Under the pieces are notes generated by a model. The model was not told where the DNA came from. It searched no databases and was given only the letters and a program-made list of their open reading frames with translations. Source: Seison nebaliae (taxonomy: Eukaryota > Rotifera > Pararotatoria > Seisonacea > Seisonidae). From it: DNA of 64,000 nucleotides. Both the position numbers and the translations under genes were made by a program. Of this stretch, positions 1-10,332 are shown piece after piece. The stretch is from positions 124,001-188,000 of the forward strand of contig JALJEE010002316.1 of the NCBI GenBank assembly GCA_023231475.1. The letters are read 5' to 3'. Position 1 is the stretch's first letter. Every line of letters starts with the position of its first letter.

Positions 1-175
1 CGTTCTCGGTGGAGATGTTCTTCAAATTCTTTACATTCTCGTTGATGATCTTCTGATTCTCTTCATCCGACAATTTGACGCTCGTCTTACAACTATTCTT
101 CTTTCCACTCCTCTTTTTCTTATTCTCTAATTTCTCCTCGTGATGATCGGTGGCTTTGCTAGATGTACAACCCAT
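1..175 (-). CDS. N-terminal exon of an unrecognised, probably myristoylated/palmitoylated protein (partial)
   Basis: The minus strand is open from an ATG at 175-173 to the window edge (58 codons). The protein starts MGCTSSKATD, followed by a charged lysine/glutamate-rich stretch (LENKKKRSGKK). Gly2 with Ser at positions 5 and 6 fits an N-myristoylation signal, and Cys3 is a likely palmitoylation site, so membrane anchoring is expected from established rules. The basic patch after the motif fits electrostatic membrane binding. Many unrelated families start with MGC, and I do not recognise this one. The rest lies left of the window, so neither end nor function can be judged. The ATG is chosen because the motif follows it at once. 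Confidence 0.55.
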   Translation of the reverse strand, partial: MGCTSSKATDHHEEKLENKKKRSGKKNSCKTSVKLSDEENQKIINENVKNLKNISTEN

Positions 176-1911
176 AACTGAGGATGTTGAATGGAATTTG
201 TTTAAAGTTTCTCTTTGAAAATTTTGTTGAATTCGAATTAAAATTCGAATTGAAATATTTACGTGTCTTTTGAAATGGGTGAAAAATGTCGTTTCAATAA
301 TTTAAAATTCAATTTGTAAAATAAAACATATCTACAGATGAGAAGAAGAAATAGAAAAAATTAGAATGATTCCACTTAATCATCAAAACTTCATTTCCCT
401 AATAATTACATAATAATCATTTTCAAATGTAGACAAGACAAATGAATGTACTTAAAGGAGGGAGAGAGGGAAAGAAAGAAAAAAAGAAAGAAATAATAAT
501 ATAATTAATTAAGAAGGTTAAAATAACAAAAACTAATTTTCAACACCAAGAAACTCGTAACAACATTAACCAAACCATTGGAAGTTAATGTAAACAGAGT
601 GTATATGGGGAAATGTTATTTCATTCTCTGGACATTTGTTAGACATCTGACTGTAAACAAATGATGGGAGAGAATCCATCCCATTTACTTCGGCCATTCC
701 CAATTGCAGGTTCGTCCAACTCATATACGTCCACAATAGAATAAATTTCTTTTGTTTATCATCTCATCAAATTGAAATTTATTCAATTCATCAAACTTCT
801 ATTCAGTTGGTCAATTCATATCTTCTACTCGTCGTATTCGAAGAAGGAAGATTTCGGTCAAATGATTTCATTCTCTTTCTATCTATCCTATCTTATTCTA
901 CATCTTTATTCATCTATTCGTTTCAATTCAGTTGGTTCGTAAATGGTTCATATAAATATATGCGTATGCACCATCCACCCTTCCACCATCAAAATTCGAT
1001 GGAACGGAATATGATGGACACAAATCATACTTCCTCATCTCCAAAGCTTCCATCCTCATTCATGTTGTTGTTGAATTTTTGAAAAGATGGAATTCTTTTC
1101 CGGTTGAAGATAAGAATGAGAAACGAATTAAAATTTGGTGACAATCTGTCTGGTTAGTTTGATCGTGAATGAGATCCCATATCGTCTAACGGAAAGATGA
1201 TAATTGAAAGTGAAGAAGGAATTTCTGATAAGAAACAATTCTGACATATATTCTCTCTTATATACACTTTACATGAAACTAGTTGGGAATACGCTATCAC
1301 AATTAGTCCCACTGACTTCCACTCCAACAGAGAAAAGGTGAAGTGAAGAAAAAAAGGACAGAAAGAGAAAGAGAAAAATTTACATAAATAACAATTGGAG
1401 AAATCTTATTTCCATTATCGCTATAAATTTCAGGAAATGTAAGATCATCATTGGGAGGAAGAAATTCGTTCAATAATTATGGGAGAAGCAGCTGACAATA
1501 CGGAACAATTATCTCTTCTTCCCATCGCTCACATCGTTAGAGAAATAAAAGTAAATGAATTAACCAAATGAGATTAAGGAACAACCTCTCCACTAATTGC
1601 TTATTATGATTGGAGAATAATATAAAATCACACGTACACCACATTTCCCTTATGTAAGAAGTGAAGTGTACTTAACTATACGTTGTACAACGGAATTCTA
1701 TTCAATTAAGCTTAACTTTTAAATTAAATTAATTAATTAAAATTAAAACTTTTACTTTTTTCCCAAATCAACTACTGGTCGAACCAATTCGATATGGAGG
1801 CATAAGTAATTGGGCAATAATTTAAATTTCACTTACCAAAACAGATATACGAATAACCAACATCAATTGTTGCCGAAAGCATTGTGACTTGAGTTCTTTT
1901 TATTGGAAAAA
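176..1911. other. Intergenic: divergent 5' regions of the left-edge gene and PARP2
   Basis: There is no convincing coding region here. An open frame at 807-1082 starts without a usable ATG context, has low-complexity composition and matches nothing I know. Simple purine-rich tracts (GAAAGAAAGAAA near 470-495) are present. The last 100 bases are the 5' leader and promoter of PARP2; no clear TATA box or other site stands out. Confidence 0.5.
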
Positions 1912-3706
1912 ATGGGTATCGCCAAAGGAAAGAAATCGAAAAGTTCGAAAACGATGAAAAAGAAAGTTTACGAGACTTTGTCAATGAAAGACGAAAAATT
2001 TCGGAGATTAATGAATAATTTAGTAGATGATGTATTTGACAAAAAGAAGTTTCATGTTTATGCTGAAGACGATGATGAGGATGGTCGTTTGATTTATTCA
2101 ACAATTCTTAATAAAGTTGTAATTTCTACGAATTAATTCATTCTAATTTGACAAATAGACAAATATAAGTCAAAACAATAATAAATTCTATACAATCCAA
2201 TTATTGGTCGACGACAGACCTCACTATTACGTTTGTCTACATTGGGGTCGTGTACAATACAAAGGACAAAAATCCCTCCAATCTTTCAACGGCAAATTGG
2301 ATAAAGCGAAACAATTCTTTTATGATAAGTTTAAATTTTGCAATTCTTTTCATTGTATTCCTTTTTCTTTAAAGATTATTTGCTAAGTCGGGGAATGATT
2401 CGTTGACAAATATAGAAAATATCGCGAATAAATATCAGATAGTTGAAATGGATATCGATTCGATGATGGAGGCGGAAGAGAAACGGAATGAGAAACAAAT
2501 TGAAATTCCTCAAAGTAAATTGGCAACGAAAATTCAGGAGTTGATTGAATGGATATGTGACATAACAAATTTGACATCGTTCATTAATTTGAAACATTTC
2601 GATGAAGATCGAATGCCATTAGGGAAATTGAGTGAGAAACAAATCTTGAAAGGATATGAAATATTAAAAGATATTGACAAATATTTAAGAAAACATCAAG
2701 CTATTGAAGAAGTTGAAAATCGTGTGTTATTACGAAGTGATCGAAGAAAAAAATTAGAAGTAACCACTTCGTGTTCTCGGAAATCTTTAGACGATTTAAC
2801 TTCCAAATATTATACGATTATTCCACATAAGTTTGGGAGAAGTCGTCCAATAATAATTAACAATAAAGAACTGCTACAATCAGAAATGGACCTACTTAAA
2901 GTTCTATCCGATATTGAAATGGTGAACGAAATGTTTGAAAATAAATTCACAAATGTTTTGAATCCGATCGACAGAAAATATGCTCAAATTGGATGTAAGA
3001 TTACTTTTATCGATAAGTCTTCAAAAATTTATAAAGTTTATTTTTTATTATTTATTCAACTTCGAAAATTTCAATATTTCAACTGTTTATTATTCAGATA
3101 TTGAATGATTATTTAGAACTGAATCATTCTACTGCCCATTCTACTTATAAGTTGGTATTAGAAGAGGCGTTTGAAATAGAAAGAGAAGATGAAATTAGAA
3201 ATTTTGTGTCGATGGAGAATCAAAAATTATTATGGCACGGATCTCAACTCAGTAATTGGGCGGGTATTTTAGGTAAAGGCTTGTTGATTGCCCCAAAAGA
3301 AGCTCCGAAAACCGGATCAATGTTCGACAAAGGAATTTATTTTGCCGACTCATCTAGCAAGAGTGCAAATTACAGTTTTAACAAGTCCAATGTTGGTTGT
3401 CTAATTTTATGTCAAGTGTCTCTGGGAAAGATATACGAAACGTTCTCGGCTGATTATAATGCCAGTCAAACCGTAATAAAAAAAAAATGTGATTCATTAA
3501 AGGGTGTGGGAAAGACAGCACCCGAGCTTTCTACCCACGTCAAAATCGAATTAGACGATGAACTGGTAACTGTTCCTATTGGTCGTTGTGCTAATGTGGA
3601 CAAAATTGGAAAATATTCATTAATACATAATGAATATGTCGTCTACAGTACAAATCAAGTAAGAATTCGTTATCTGTTGAAAATTAGATATGATGATATT
3701 ACTTAA
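1912..3706 (+). CDS. PARP2: PARP2, poly(ADP-ribose) polymerase 2
   Basis: Four exons: 1912-2115, 2159-2328, 2375-3035, 3098-3706 (547 residues; human PARP2 is 583). The enzyme uses NAD+ to ADP-ribosylate proteins at nuclear DNA breaks. In order: a short basic N-terminus, a WGR domain split by intron 1 (QNNNKFYTIQLL then HWGRVQYKGQ, about residues 70-150), the alpha-helical regulatory domain (PLGKLSEKQI, HKFGRSRP) and the ART catalytic domain. The H-Y-E triad is visible as LLWHGSQLSNW, KSANYSF and HNEYVVY, so it should be active. The zinc fingers of PARP1 are absent. APKEAPKTGSMFDKGIYFAD fits PARP2 rather than PARP3. The ATG at 1912 is used because the open frame upstream begins only with TTG. 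All introns are 43-62 bp and phases match throughout. Confidence 0.93.
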
Positions 3707-3825
3707 AAATTAATATGAATTAAAATATATTTTAATTAAATATTTTAAAATTTTATATTGAATGAATCGTTCTTCAAACGGATAGTTTTTTCTTGGTAAA
3801 TAAAAATGCAAATTTTCAATAGAAT

Positions 3826-5010
3826 GTTACAAAATGTTTCATTTAGATTTCTGAAATTGATTAAGAACAAAAATGGATATCGAATTAACACAGACAACAA
3901 TACTCTGCTTTAGTCTCAGTGTAAGGGGGTTATTGATAACGTCTGTGCCATGGCCCATATTGTCAACAAGATATTTTCATAATCATATTAACGAAATGTC
4001 AGTTTCAACGTTACGAAATATTTCATTTTGGTGTTTGAAATTAATTCAGAACAACAATGGATGTCGAATTCGGACAGTTCTACAATTTTTTGAAGAGTTA
4101 GGGACACTTTGACTCTCTTTTTTCGGTATTATAGGACACCTCTAAGCCTTGGTTACAAATTAAGACAGTTCTATGCCTTTTAATAATGTAATTAATACTT
4201 CTAGTCCTCGTTAAATTATTTTCCGACATTTCTACCCCTTCTCGTAACAAGACTTCTTGGAGGTTTCTGCAAAGTTATTTTTTAACTTTATCTAAAGAAA
4301 GATTGTTCTCAAAGGAAATGTTTATTTATTGAAGATGAAAGATGAAAAGATAAGAAGTTTACAAAAACAAAGATATTATTTGTGATTAAAGTAAAAAATT
4401 ATTTTAATCGTTGAAATCATGTAAAAATAGTCATAAATGGATTTAGTCTAAATTTCTTAACGTTTCATATTTTTAATTTTCCGAGTTTTTCTTCTCTTTT
4501 TTCGCCTTTTAGGAATAAATTTTATTGAAGTTGTTCATAATTGATAAGAGAAATTTCAAAAATAGAAAACAAAGGTCTGTTTAACGGAATTGTATACTTC
4601 CCCGCGTTATTTTTTCCTTCAACCAAAGGTGGAAAGAAAGTTAGGTGGAAAATTTGGATTATCATGCATATAACGACCTTCTTCAATATAACCGTAAATT
4701 ATTTTCGCTTCCTTAACTATGTCGGATATTTCATTCAGAAAAAAGAGTAAAAGTATTAATTACGTTATTAAAAGTTTAAATGAACTATCCTAATTTGTAA
4801 AAGAACGCGTAACAGTGTCTAATTATACGGAAAAAGGAGAAGAACTGTCCGAATGAAAAGCGTAGAACTGTTACTTTTTGAAAAAATAATCAAAGGGAAT
4901 ATAACTGTCAGTTAACGGAATTAACACAGACAAGAATATTCTTCATTACTCTGACAGCCTTTATACAGACAAGTATTCTCTGCTTTATCCTGTGTGTGTA
5001 AGAGAGTTAA
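3826..5010. repeat. Complex degenerate repeat with direct and inverted copies
   Basis: Three layers are visible. (1) The 16-mer GAATTAACACAGACAA occurs at 3882-3897 and again at 4918-4933, each followed by related CTCTGCTTTA...GTGTAAG sequence (about 3900-3935 and 4974-5010). (2) About 60 bases at 3826-3886 recur with roughly 75% identity at 4005-4066. (3) A degenerate ~30-bp unit headed by GGACA-TTCTA-CCTTTT repeats from 4071 to about 4250 and returns inverted at 4740-4915. No transposase frame is visible. It could be a non-autonomous foldback element or a decayed satellite. The boundaries are approximate. Confidence 0.6.
4068..4854. repeat. Long imperfect inverted repeat (arms 4068-4208 and 4743-4854)
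   Basis: ATTCGGACAGTTCT at 4068-4081 is exactly reverse-complementary to 4841-4854. TAATAATGTAATTAATACTT at 4181-4200 matches the reverse complement of 4751-4770 at 19 of 20 positions. Between these anchors the arms align with gaps because the left arm holds an extra ~30-bp unit. The spacer is about 535 bases. Transcripts across it could fold into a long stem. Confidence 0.65.
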
Positions 5011-5719
5011 TATGGAACAATTAAAATAATCTATAATTTTAAGTGTCAGTGTGAGATCGTGAATTTATTCAAGATAATTACGTACTTCGTTATTAAGAGA
5101 GATAAATTTTCGTTTTATGACCATAAAGCTTTTAATCTGAAAATTAGTTATTCCAGATAATTCACGTATTATCTGAATAAGCTTTTTATCCATTTTTCCT
5201 AATTATTAGCATGTTGAACAACAAAATGTGATTATTAAAGAACTACATAACAAAAATGAATTCGAATGAAAAGATTTGTCGTAAAGATCTCATGGAGGAC
5301 ATAATAGCAGTTATTTGAAGCTTTTCTTCTATCTTTAAAAAAAATTTTTTAAAGCTCGGTCGATTTGATAAAGATTCGATTGATCTAAAAATATCGTCAT
5401 TGGAGGAGTTGACCAATCATTCTACTTTGAATCCAAAAAGGGAATTAGATAAAAGTAAACCATATCAACGATTGATGAGAAAGATAGATAAAAAGTTTCG
5501 CTTATTCCATTTCATTTCAACACCATTCTTTGTAGGAGGCGTCGAGAAGAAAGAAAGAGGAAGGTAGATGAATCCTTATCTCCTTCCCAACCGATAACGA
5601 AAGTGACGAAGATCGTTTCTTAGACGATTTCCTATTTTCATTTAACGATTATTCAAATTTTTTAAAAATACATCTTGAACGCTGCAAATTATTAATTGAA
5701 TTGATAAGAAAAATAAGAA

Positions 5720-5725
5720 TTTATT
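5720..5725 (-). terminator. Poly(A) signal AATAAA of CSTF2
   Basis: On the minus strand an AATAAA hexamer lies about 40 bases after the CSTF2 stop codon, in an AT-rich context. It indicates that the transcript ends here and that no further coding exon follows. Confidence 0.55.
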
Positions 5726-5765
5726 TTGTACAGTTTTTTTTCATAAATAAAAATCCTTTCGATTA

Positions 5766-6746
5766 TTAATGATGACCATAAGCTTTTGGATGATCACGAT
5801 TATAATTCGGACTGGGATGTGTCGTATATTGATTATATTGATTGTCATTCGGTTTTCGATATTCTGATTTTGGTGGATCTAATAATCCACCCGATTTACC
5901 CATATTATTTGGCATGATGTTGTTGTTCTTGGTTGGGAGATCGCGATTATCTAATAATGGTTTGTTGATATTTTCTTGTTTGATTGGTGGATTGAAACGA
6001 TTTTCTGGATGGAATAAAGCGGAATAAATTTTTTTATCAATCATATTTAATCGATGCATAATTTGAACGACGGCATAAGCCAATTGTGGATTGTTGAGTA
6101 ATAAGGACTTTGTTTCCGGTTCATAATCATCTTGCATTCTTTTCAAATGTCTTATCACATTTGTTAATTGTTCGGGTGAGGTTTGATTGAGAACGGTAAA
6201 AACTAATTTCTCTGCGTCTTCTTCTCCCACAATTCTACCGTGTTGTCGATATTCATTGATCAATTCTTGATTATCATTCATTTGTTGATTATTTCCGTTC
6301 GTCTTATTATCCATTGACATACTATCCATATCTTCATTATTTCCATGATGATATGAATGATGGTATGGTGACGAATTGTACAACATTCCAGAACCATCAA
6401 CATTATTTCCAGTGGAATTGCTCGTCGAATTATTCATCGGTTGGAGATTGGACGTATTTGAATTATTTGCCCCAGTAGCTCGATCTACTCGCAGATTTTT
6501 CCCGCGGAAATCTTTATTATTCAAAATTCTAATAGCTGCAGTTGCGCTACTCGAATCCATAAATTCACAAAAACCATATCCCTTCGAATTACTTGTCTCC
6601 TTATCCACCATAATGCGGAAACTGACAACCGGTCCGATCGAACTAAAGAATGTCTTCAATTCACTTTCCGTTGCCGACGGTGCAATGTTACCGACGAATA
6701 CTGATCTCGATTTATCATTATCATTTTTATCCTCATTCCTTTTCAT
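5766..6746 (-). CDS. CSTF2: Cleavage stimulation factor subunit 2 (CstF-64), short form
   Basis: Single exon, 326 residues. CstF-64 binds the GU-rich element downstream of pre-mRNA cleavage sites within the nuclear CstF complex. An RRM spans about residues 14-92 with RNP2 VFVGNI and RNP1 KGYGFCEF. An Asn/Ser-rich linker follows, then the hinge that binds CstF-77 and symplekin (about 170-255, with TSPEQL, NPQLAYAVVQIM and the run ending ALFHPENRF). The tail is about 70 residues, rich in Asn, Pro and Tyr, ending KAYGHH. Human CSTF2 (577 residues) has a long Pro/Gly region and a conserved C-terminal helical domain that binds Pcf11. I cannot see that domain here, and a poly(A) signal closely follows the stop. 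It is close to CSTF2/CSTF2T, with no sign of a second copy. Confidence 0.93.
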   Translation of the reverse strand: MKRNEDKNDNDKSRSVFVGNIAPSATESELKTFFSSIGPVVSFRIMVDKETSNSKGYGFCEFMDSSSATAAIRILNNKDFRGKNLRVDRATGANNSNTSNLQPMNNSTSNSTGNNVDGSGMLYNSSPYHHSYHHGNNEDMDSMSMDNKTNGNNQQMNDNQELINEYRQHGRIVGEEDAEKLVFTVLNQTSPEQLTNVIRHLKRMQDDYEPETKSLLLNNPQLAYAVVQIMHRLNMIDKKIYSALFHPENRFNPPIKQENINKPLLDNRDLPTKNNNIMPNNMGKSGGLLDPPKSEYRKPNDNQYNQYTTHPSPNYNRDHPKAYGHH

Positions 6747-8696
6747 TATTTCGTAAATGGATTTTTCGAAATATTAATCTAAGCCAAACATTGGAAAAAA
6801 CTCCAATTCCTTTCATTTCTCCAAATTTCTCAATTCGTCTCTAATTAACTAAATTGAATGACCTGAATGGAAAAGTCGATGGATAAGACGACGGAATTAT
6901 ATCGGTAGACAACCAGAGAGTTGGATCGTGAATAACGGAAACGATGGCAACGATCGACAATAATTTGCAAACAAATTGAATTTATTGAATTTCTGTAATA
7001 ATCGGCTGACCTTCAACTCTAATGGAATTCAGCATAACATAATTTTCTCGAATTAGTAACCATCTACTACTTCCAACCGAATAATAACAAAATAATTTTT
7101 GATTCGACCAAAATGTTTCCAATTCTTAATAAGTTGCAATTGCAATTGTTGATGCAATTTTTTCGCCAAACACTCAAATTTTCCGTCTTCATTAAAGAAA
7201 TAATCATGTTGTTTCATTCAGTTCGTTAAATTAATCTCACCTTAAACCGTTCAGAAACGATTGTAAATTACATGTTAATTGGTTATCAGTGACATTTCTA
7301 TGTTTCGTTTATTTATTATTTAAAAAAAAACGTCATTCGATTATGATTTATATCACATCATTATTGTCATAAGTTTCAATGATTATCAATTATAATTTCC
7401 AAATTGTTATATCCTACCACTTCACCCTCTTGCTAATTTAAAGAATTCTTACAATGATGCAATGTCCACCAGCACTACGACTGAAAGAGATTGTATCTAA
7501 ACTACACGACAAATATGGACACATTGGGCTTGAAATGTTATCATTAATACACTACGAAAAGAAAAGTCACTCAATCTCTTCCCTTTCGTCGCTATATTTA
7601 AGTAAGGATACTACATATCGTCTTTTTGTTTTGCTCACAGCATTCTAGCAGAAATGATATTTTTGTTGCATCAGTTGAATATGTATCATCTTCCATTCTT
7701 ACTTGAAAGAAATGTTGATTGATCCATTTGTAAGTTGTATGTTCGTTCGTTCGTTCACTAATACGTGTACGTACAGTTGATACGCATAGTATATGCAAAC
7801 ATTTTATCCAGAAATTAGATATAAACAAAATATACGTATACATGCACACTATGCATACAATTAACGCAAAGAAAATATTATTTTATCAAATATTCTACTT
7901 TCGCTCTCATTCATTATTCATCGATAGAATAATTCACAAAAATTTCACTTAATTCACCATTATCCTTTTCCAATTCAACAATCTCAACCTAATAATAGGT
8001 AAATCATTTGTTGATGAATATTCCACTAATGATAATTCGAATAATTATGCTTTTCCAAAAAAAATTCAGTTTTTCCCTCTCAAATTCACCTCCCACTGAA
8101 ATTTCCCAATTTTCTATGACGTCATAATTTCTGATAAAAAGCCGATGACTAATAAAGTCTCAAAGAAATATTTAGAGAGATTTCAATCATTCGACACAGA
8201 ATTCTTCATTAAATTTACCTCTCACAGTTTTCATGTGGTATGCAGATGTCGGTGGTTGATGTTCTCCGAAGGAGAGGCAATATTCATGCAAGTAACTTCT
8301 CCGATTGTTTCACCATTTGTGATGATTGTACATCCAACAAACCTAACTATTCATCGACAAGACTTCCTTCTCATGAGAGTGTCACAACGAAACTATCTCA
8401 TCGAAAATGTGTTGTTGACAAGAAACATACAATAAGTGATGATCCATTACCATCATTATCGATAATTAAAGTTTGGCAATCATCTACATCTCACATTTAT
8501 TTCCATACATATCATTCTTGATCTCTATCCAATAATGATGTTCCAATGTCATTCACTTTTCATTTATAAAATTTGAAAAAATTTCCGAGAATTACCATAT
8601 ATTTCCTTATAAATTATTTCTTAACAATTATGGAATTTATTCAATTTAATTTTTTCTTTCATTTAGAATGAAGTCACATCAACATCGGTGAATGAA
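6747..8696. other. Intergenic between CSTF2 and PGAP2, with weak orphan frames
   Basis: This holds the CSTF2 promoter at its left end and the PGAP2 5' region at its right. An ATG-initiated frame at 7454-7601 (starting MMQCPPALRL) ends at a good donor, AA|GTAAGG, and could be an orphan first exon. No matching downstream exon was found. Frames at about 8145-8521 overlap each other and match nothing I know, so they are more likely PGAP2 5' leader. A splice acceptor (TTTAG at 8662-8666) lies just upstream of the PGAP2 start and suggests a 5'-UTR intron. Confidence 0.4.
8117..8124. promoter_or_regulatory. CRE/ATF-type palindrome TGACGTCA
   Basis: A perfect TGACGTCA palindrome lies 570 bases upstream of the PGAP2 ATG in AT-rich DNA. 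By established knowledge this octamer binds CREB/ATF bZIP proteins. Its use here is inference. One 8-mer can occur by chance, but a GC-containing palindrome is uncommon in this composition. Confidence 0.35.
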
Positions 8697-9650
8697 ATGA
8701 AGAAATTAAAAAACGAAACAAATACATCAGATAACATTCTCTTAATCGATCAATTGATTACCATCAAATTCCATACGTTGATGACATTCAGTCTCATATT
8801 GCCATTCTTCTCCATATTCTTCTGTTTATTCTCTTCCCTGATATTCAAATGGAATGATGTCAACTTTGTCAAATGCAACGTTTATTTTTCTAATTTATCT
8901 ATCGATTATTTTTTTTTTAATTTAATGATCATTTTTATTGAAGGTGGGAAATTTCGTTCCAAGTATCAGTGCCGTTACCGGTATATTTCCACAGGCCTTC
9001 GTCTGGAGAATAGGCATCGGATTCCATTTGGCTCCACGATTTCTCGTCATTTATTTATATTTCAAATTCTACGAAAGATCGTGTAAACATATCGAGAATC
9101 GATTTCCACATTTCCTTCGTTACATCAATTCGTTACTCGTTCTAACTGAGAATATTTGTTTAATACTTGTTACATATGTCTCCAACAAAGACAATTATAG
9201 TTTCATTTATATATTTCAAATTTTTTCAATAATTTAAATTTTTTTAGTTGTACATGAACGATCGTTTATTATGTTTCTGGCCTGCTCACTCCTCCATAAC
9301 ATTACCACAATCATTCTTCACCGATTTTATTGTCCATCGGTAAGTATAGTTTTCATATGATTTGTTTCTTCAATTCAATTTTAGAATGATGAATCGTTAA
9401 GAAGGAAAATATTTATGGCATCCGGTTGCTGGATAAGCACAGCATTTCTCGTCTTTTTCCATCATTTACATATTATAAGCTGTGTTCCCTATGGTTCGAT
9501 TTGATTATTGAAGGAAATTTTAAATTTTTTTCAGCATTCTCCTTGTTCGCTTTCTTCGAGTATATCCTGGTCATATTCAATATGGGCTTCCATTATTCTG
9601 CGTTAGAAGACTTCCCTCATTATCAATTGATGATCGCTCATCCAAATTGA
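8697..9650 (+). CDS. PGAP2: PGAP2, GPI-anchor lipid remodelling protein (Frag1 family)
   Basis: Five exons: 8697-8879, 8944-9199, 9248-9339, 9385-9493, 9535-9650 (251 residues; human about 254). PGAP2 is a Golgi/ER multipass membrane protein needed for fatty-acid remodelling of GPI anchors after attachment to proteins. Family landmarks are the N-terminal membrane segment (SLILPFFSIFF), PSISAVTG, FVWRIGIGFHLAPRFLV, the run VHERSFIMFLACS and the last segment FEYILVIFNMGFHYSA. Hydrophobic segments fit five or six membrane passes. All four introns are 41-64 bp with matching phases. An upstream GTG frame exists, but ATG 8697 gives the family length. The end converges on the hypothetical gene at 9886. 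Confidence 0.92.
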
Positions 9651-9885
9651 GAAATTGAATAAATTAATATTTTTTTCATAGTTTTATTTTTTCCACTTTG
9701 GGAACGAATGATAATTCTTTTACGCTTGTTCAAATCAAACTCTCATTATATAAGTTATATGGAATATAATCATAATTTTGGAGGCAAAGGAAAATAAATA
9801 ATAGTTTTTCTTTTCATTTGACATAAAAGAAAAGTTTAAGCAAATTAAAAAAAAACTTTATCCGAACGAAATAAATAGCGAAAAT

Positions 9886-10296
9886 TTATTCAATATTCAT
9901 AATAAATTCCACACACTTCTCACGATCACAATATTCATCATTCTGATATCTCTTCTCCTTCTCTTCTTCCAACTTCTTCTGGTTGAGCATCTGCTCTAAC
10001 AAATATTGTAGACGTTTAAATCCAGAACCATTTAATATGTCGTGGATAGAAAATAAATCTTTTTCAGCCAAACATAACAACCGGAAGCGACAATTGGGAC
10101 AAACGTAAAAATTCTTTCGTAATTTCAATAGATAAACTAATTTCTCATAAGTCGTTCGATCTAACAAGTTCTTGCAGAAAGCTCTCGATAAAATTTGACG
10201 GAAATGTGTATAATTGATTTGAGGCACAGGAAAATCATCGGCTTCGGGTCCAGGATAATTTTTGTATAATTCAGGCCACAATAAATGTTTTGGCAT
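9886..10296 (-). CDS. Unrecognised protein, or the C-terminal part of a readthrough product
   Basis: 136 codons from ATG 10296. The protein starts MPKHLLWPELYKNYPGPEAD, has a CPNC pair in FYVCPNCRFRLLC (about residues 70-82, which could be half of a zinc site), and ends with a charged Glu/Lys-rich helix. I do not recognise it. It lies in the same frame as the 303-codon frame just upstream (10333-11244), separated by that frame's UGA stop plus 12 further sense codons. A 36-bp gap is too short for two ordinary genes, so this is either the second part of one protein, a dicistronic message, or a gene with a nonsense change in this assembly. The stop codon sits in GAATAAA, which may double as the poly(A) signal. 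Confidence 0.55.
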   Translation of the reverse strand: MPKHLLWPELYKNYPGPEADDFPVPQINYTHFRQILSRAFCKNLLDRTTYEKLVYLLKLRKNFYVCPNCRFRLLCLAEKDLFSIHDILNGSGFKRLQYLLEQMLNQKKLEEEKEKRYQNDEYCDREKCVEFIMNIE

Positions 10297-10332
10297 TTGC
10301 TCAATTTTTCGATTGTTTAGAATATTTTGAAA

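Noticed and set aside
807-1082. 91-codon frame in the left intergenic region
   Set aside because: It starts without an ATG, has low complexity and no partner exon.
1912-3706. Assignment as PARP3 or PARP1
   Set aside because: There are no zinc fingers (PARP1). The APKEAPKTG block and KSANYSF favour PARP2 over PARP3, which lacks the EAP block.
4541-4750. 69-codon frame within the repeat complex
   Set aside because: It lies between the inverted arms, has no recognisable motif and is probably chance.
8145-8521. Two overlapping frames upstream of PGAP2
   Set aside because: No family features, mutually overlapping, and PGAP2 reaches its normal length without them.
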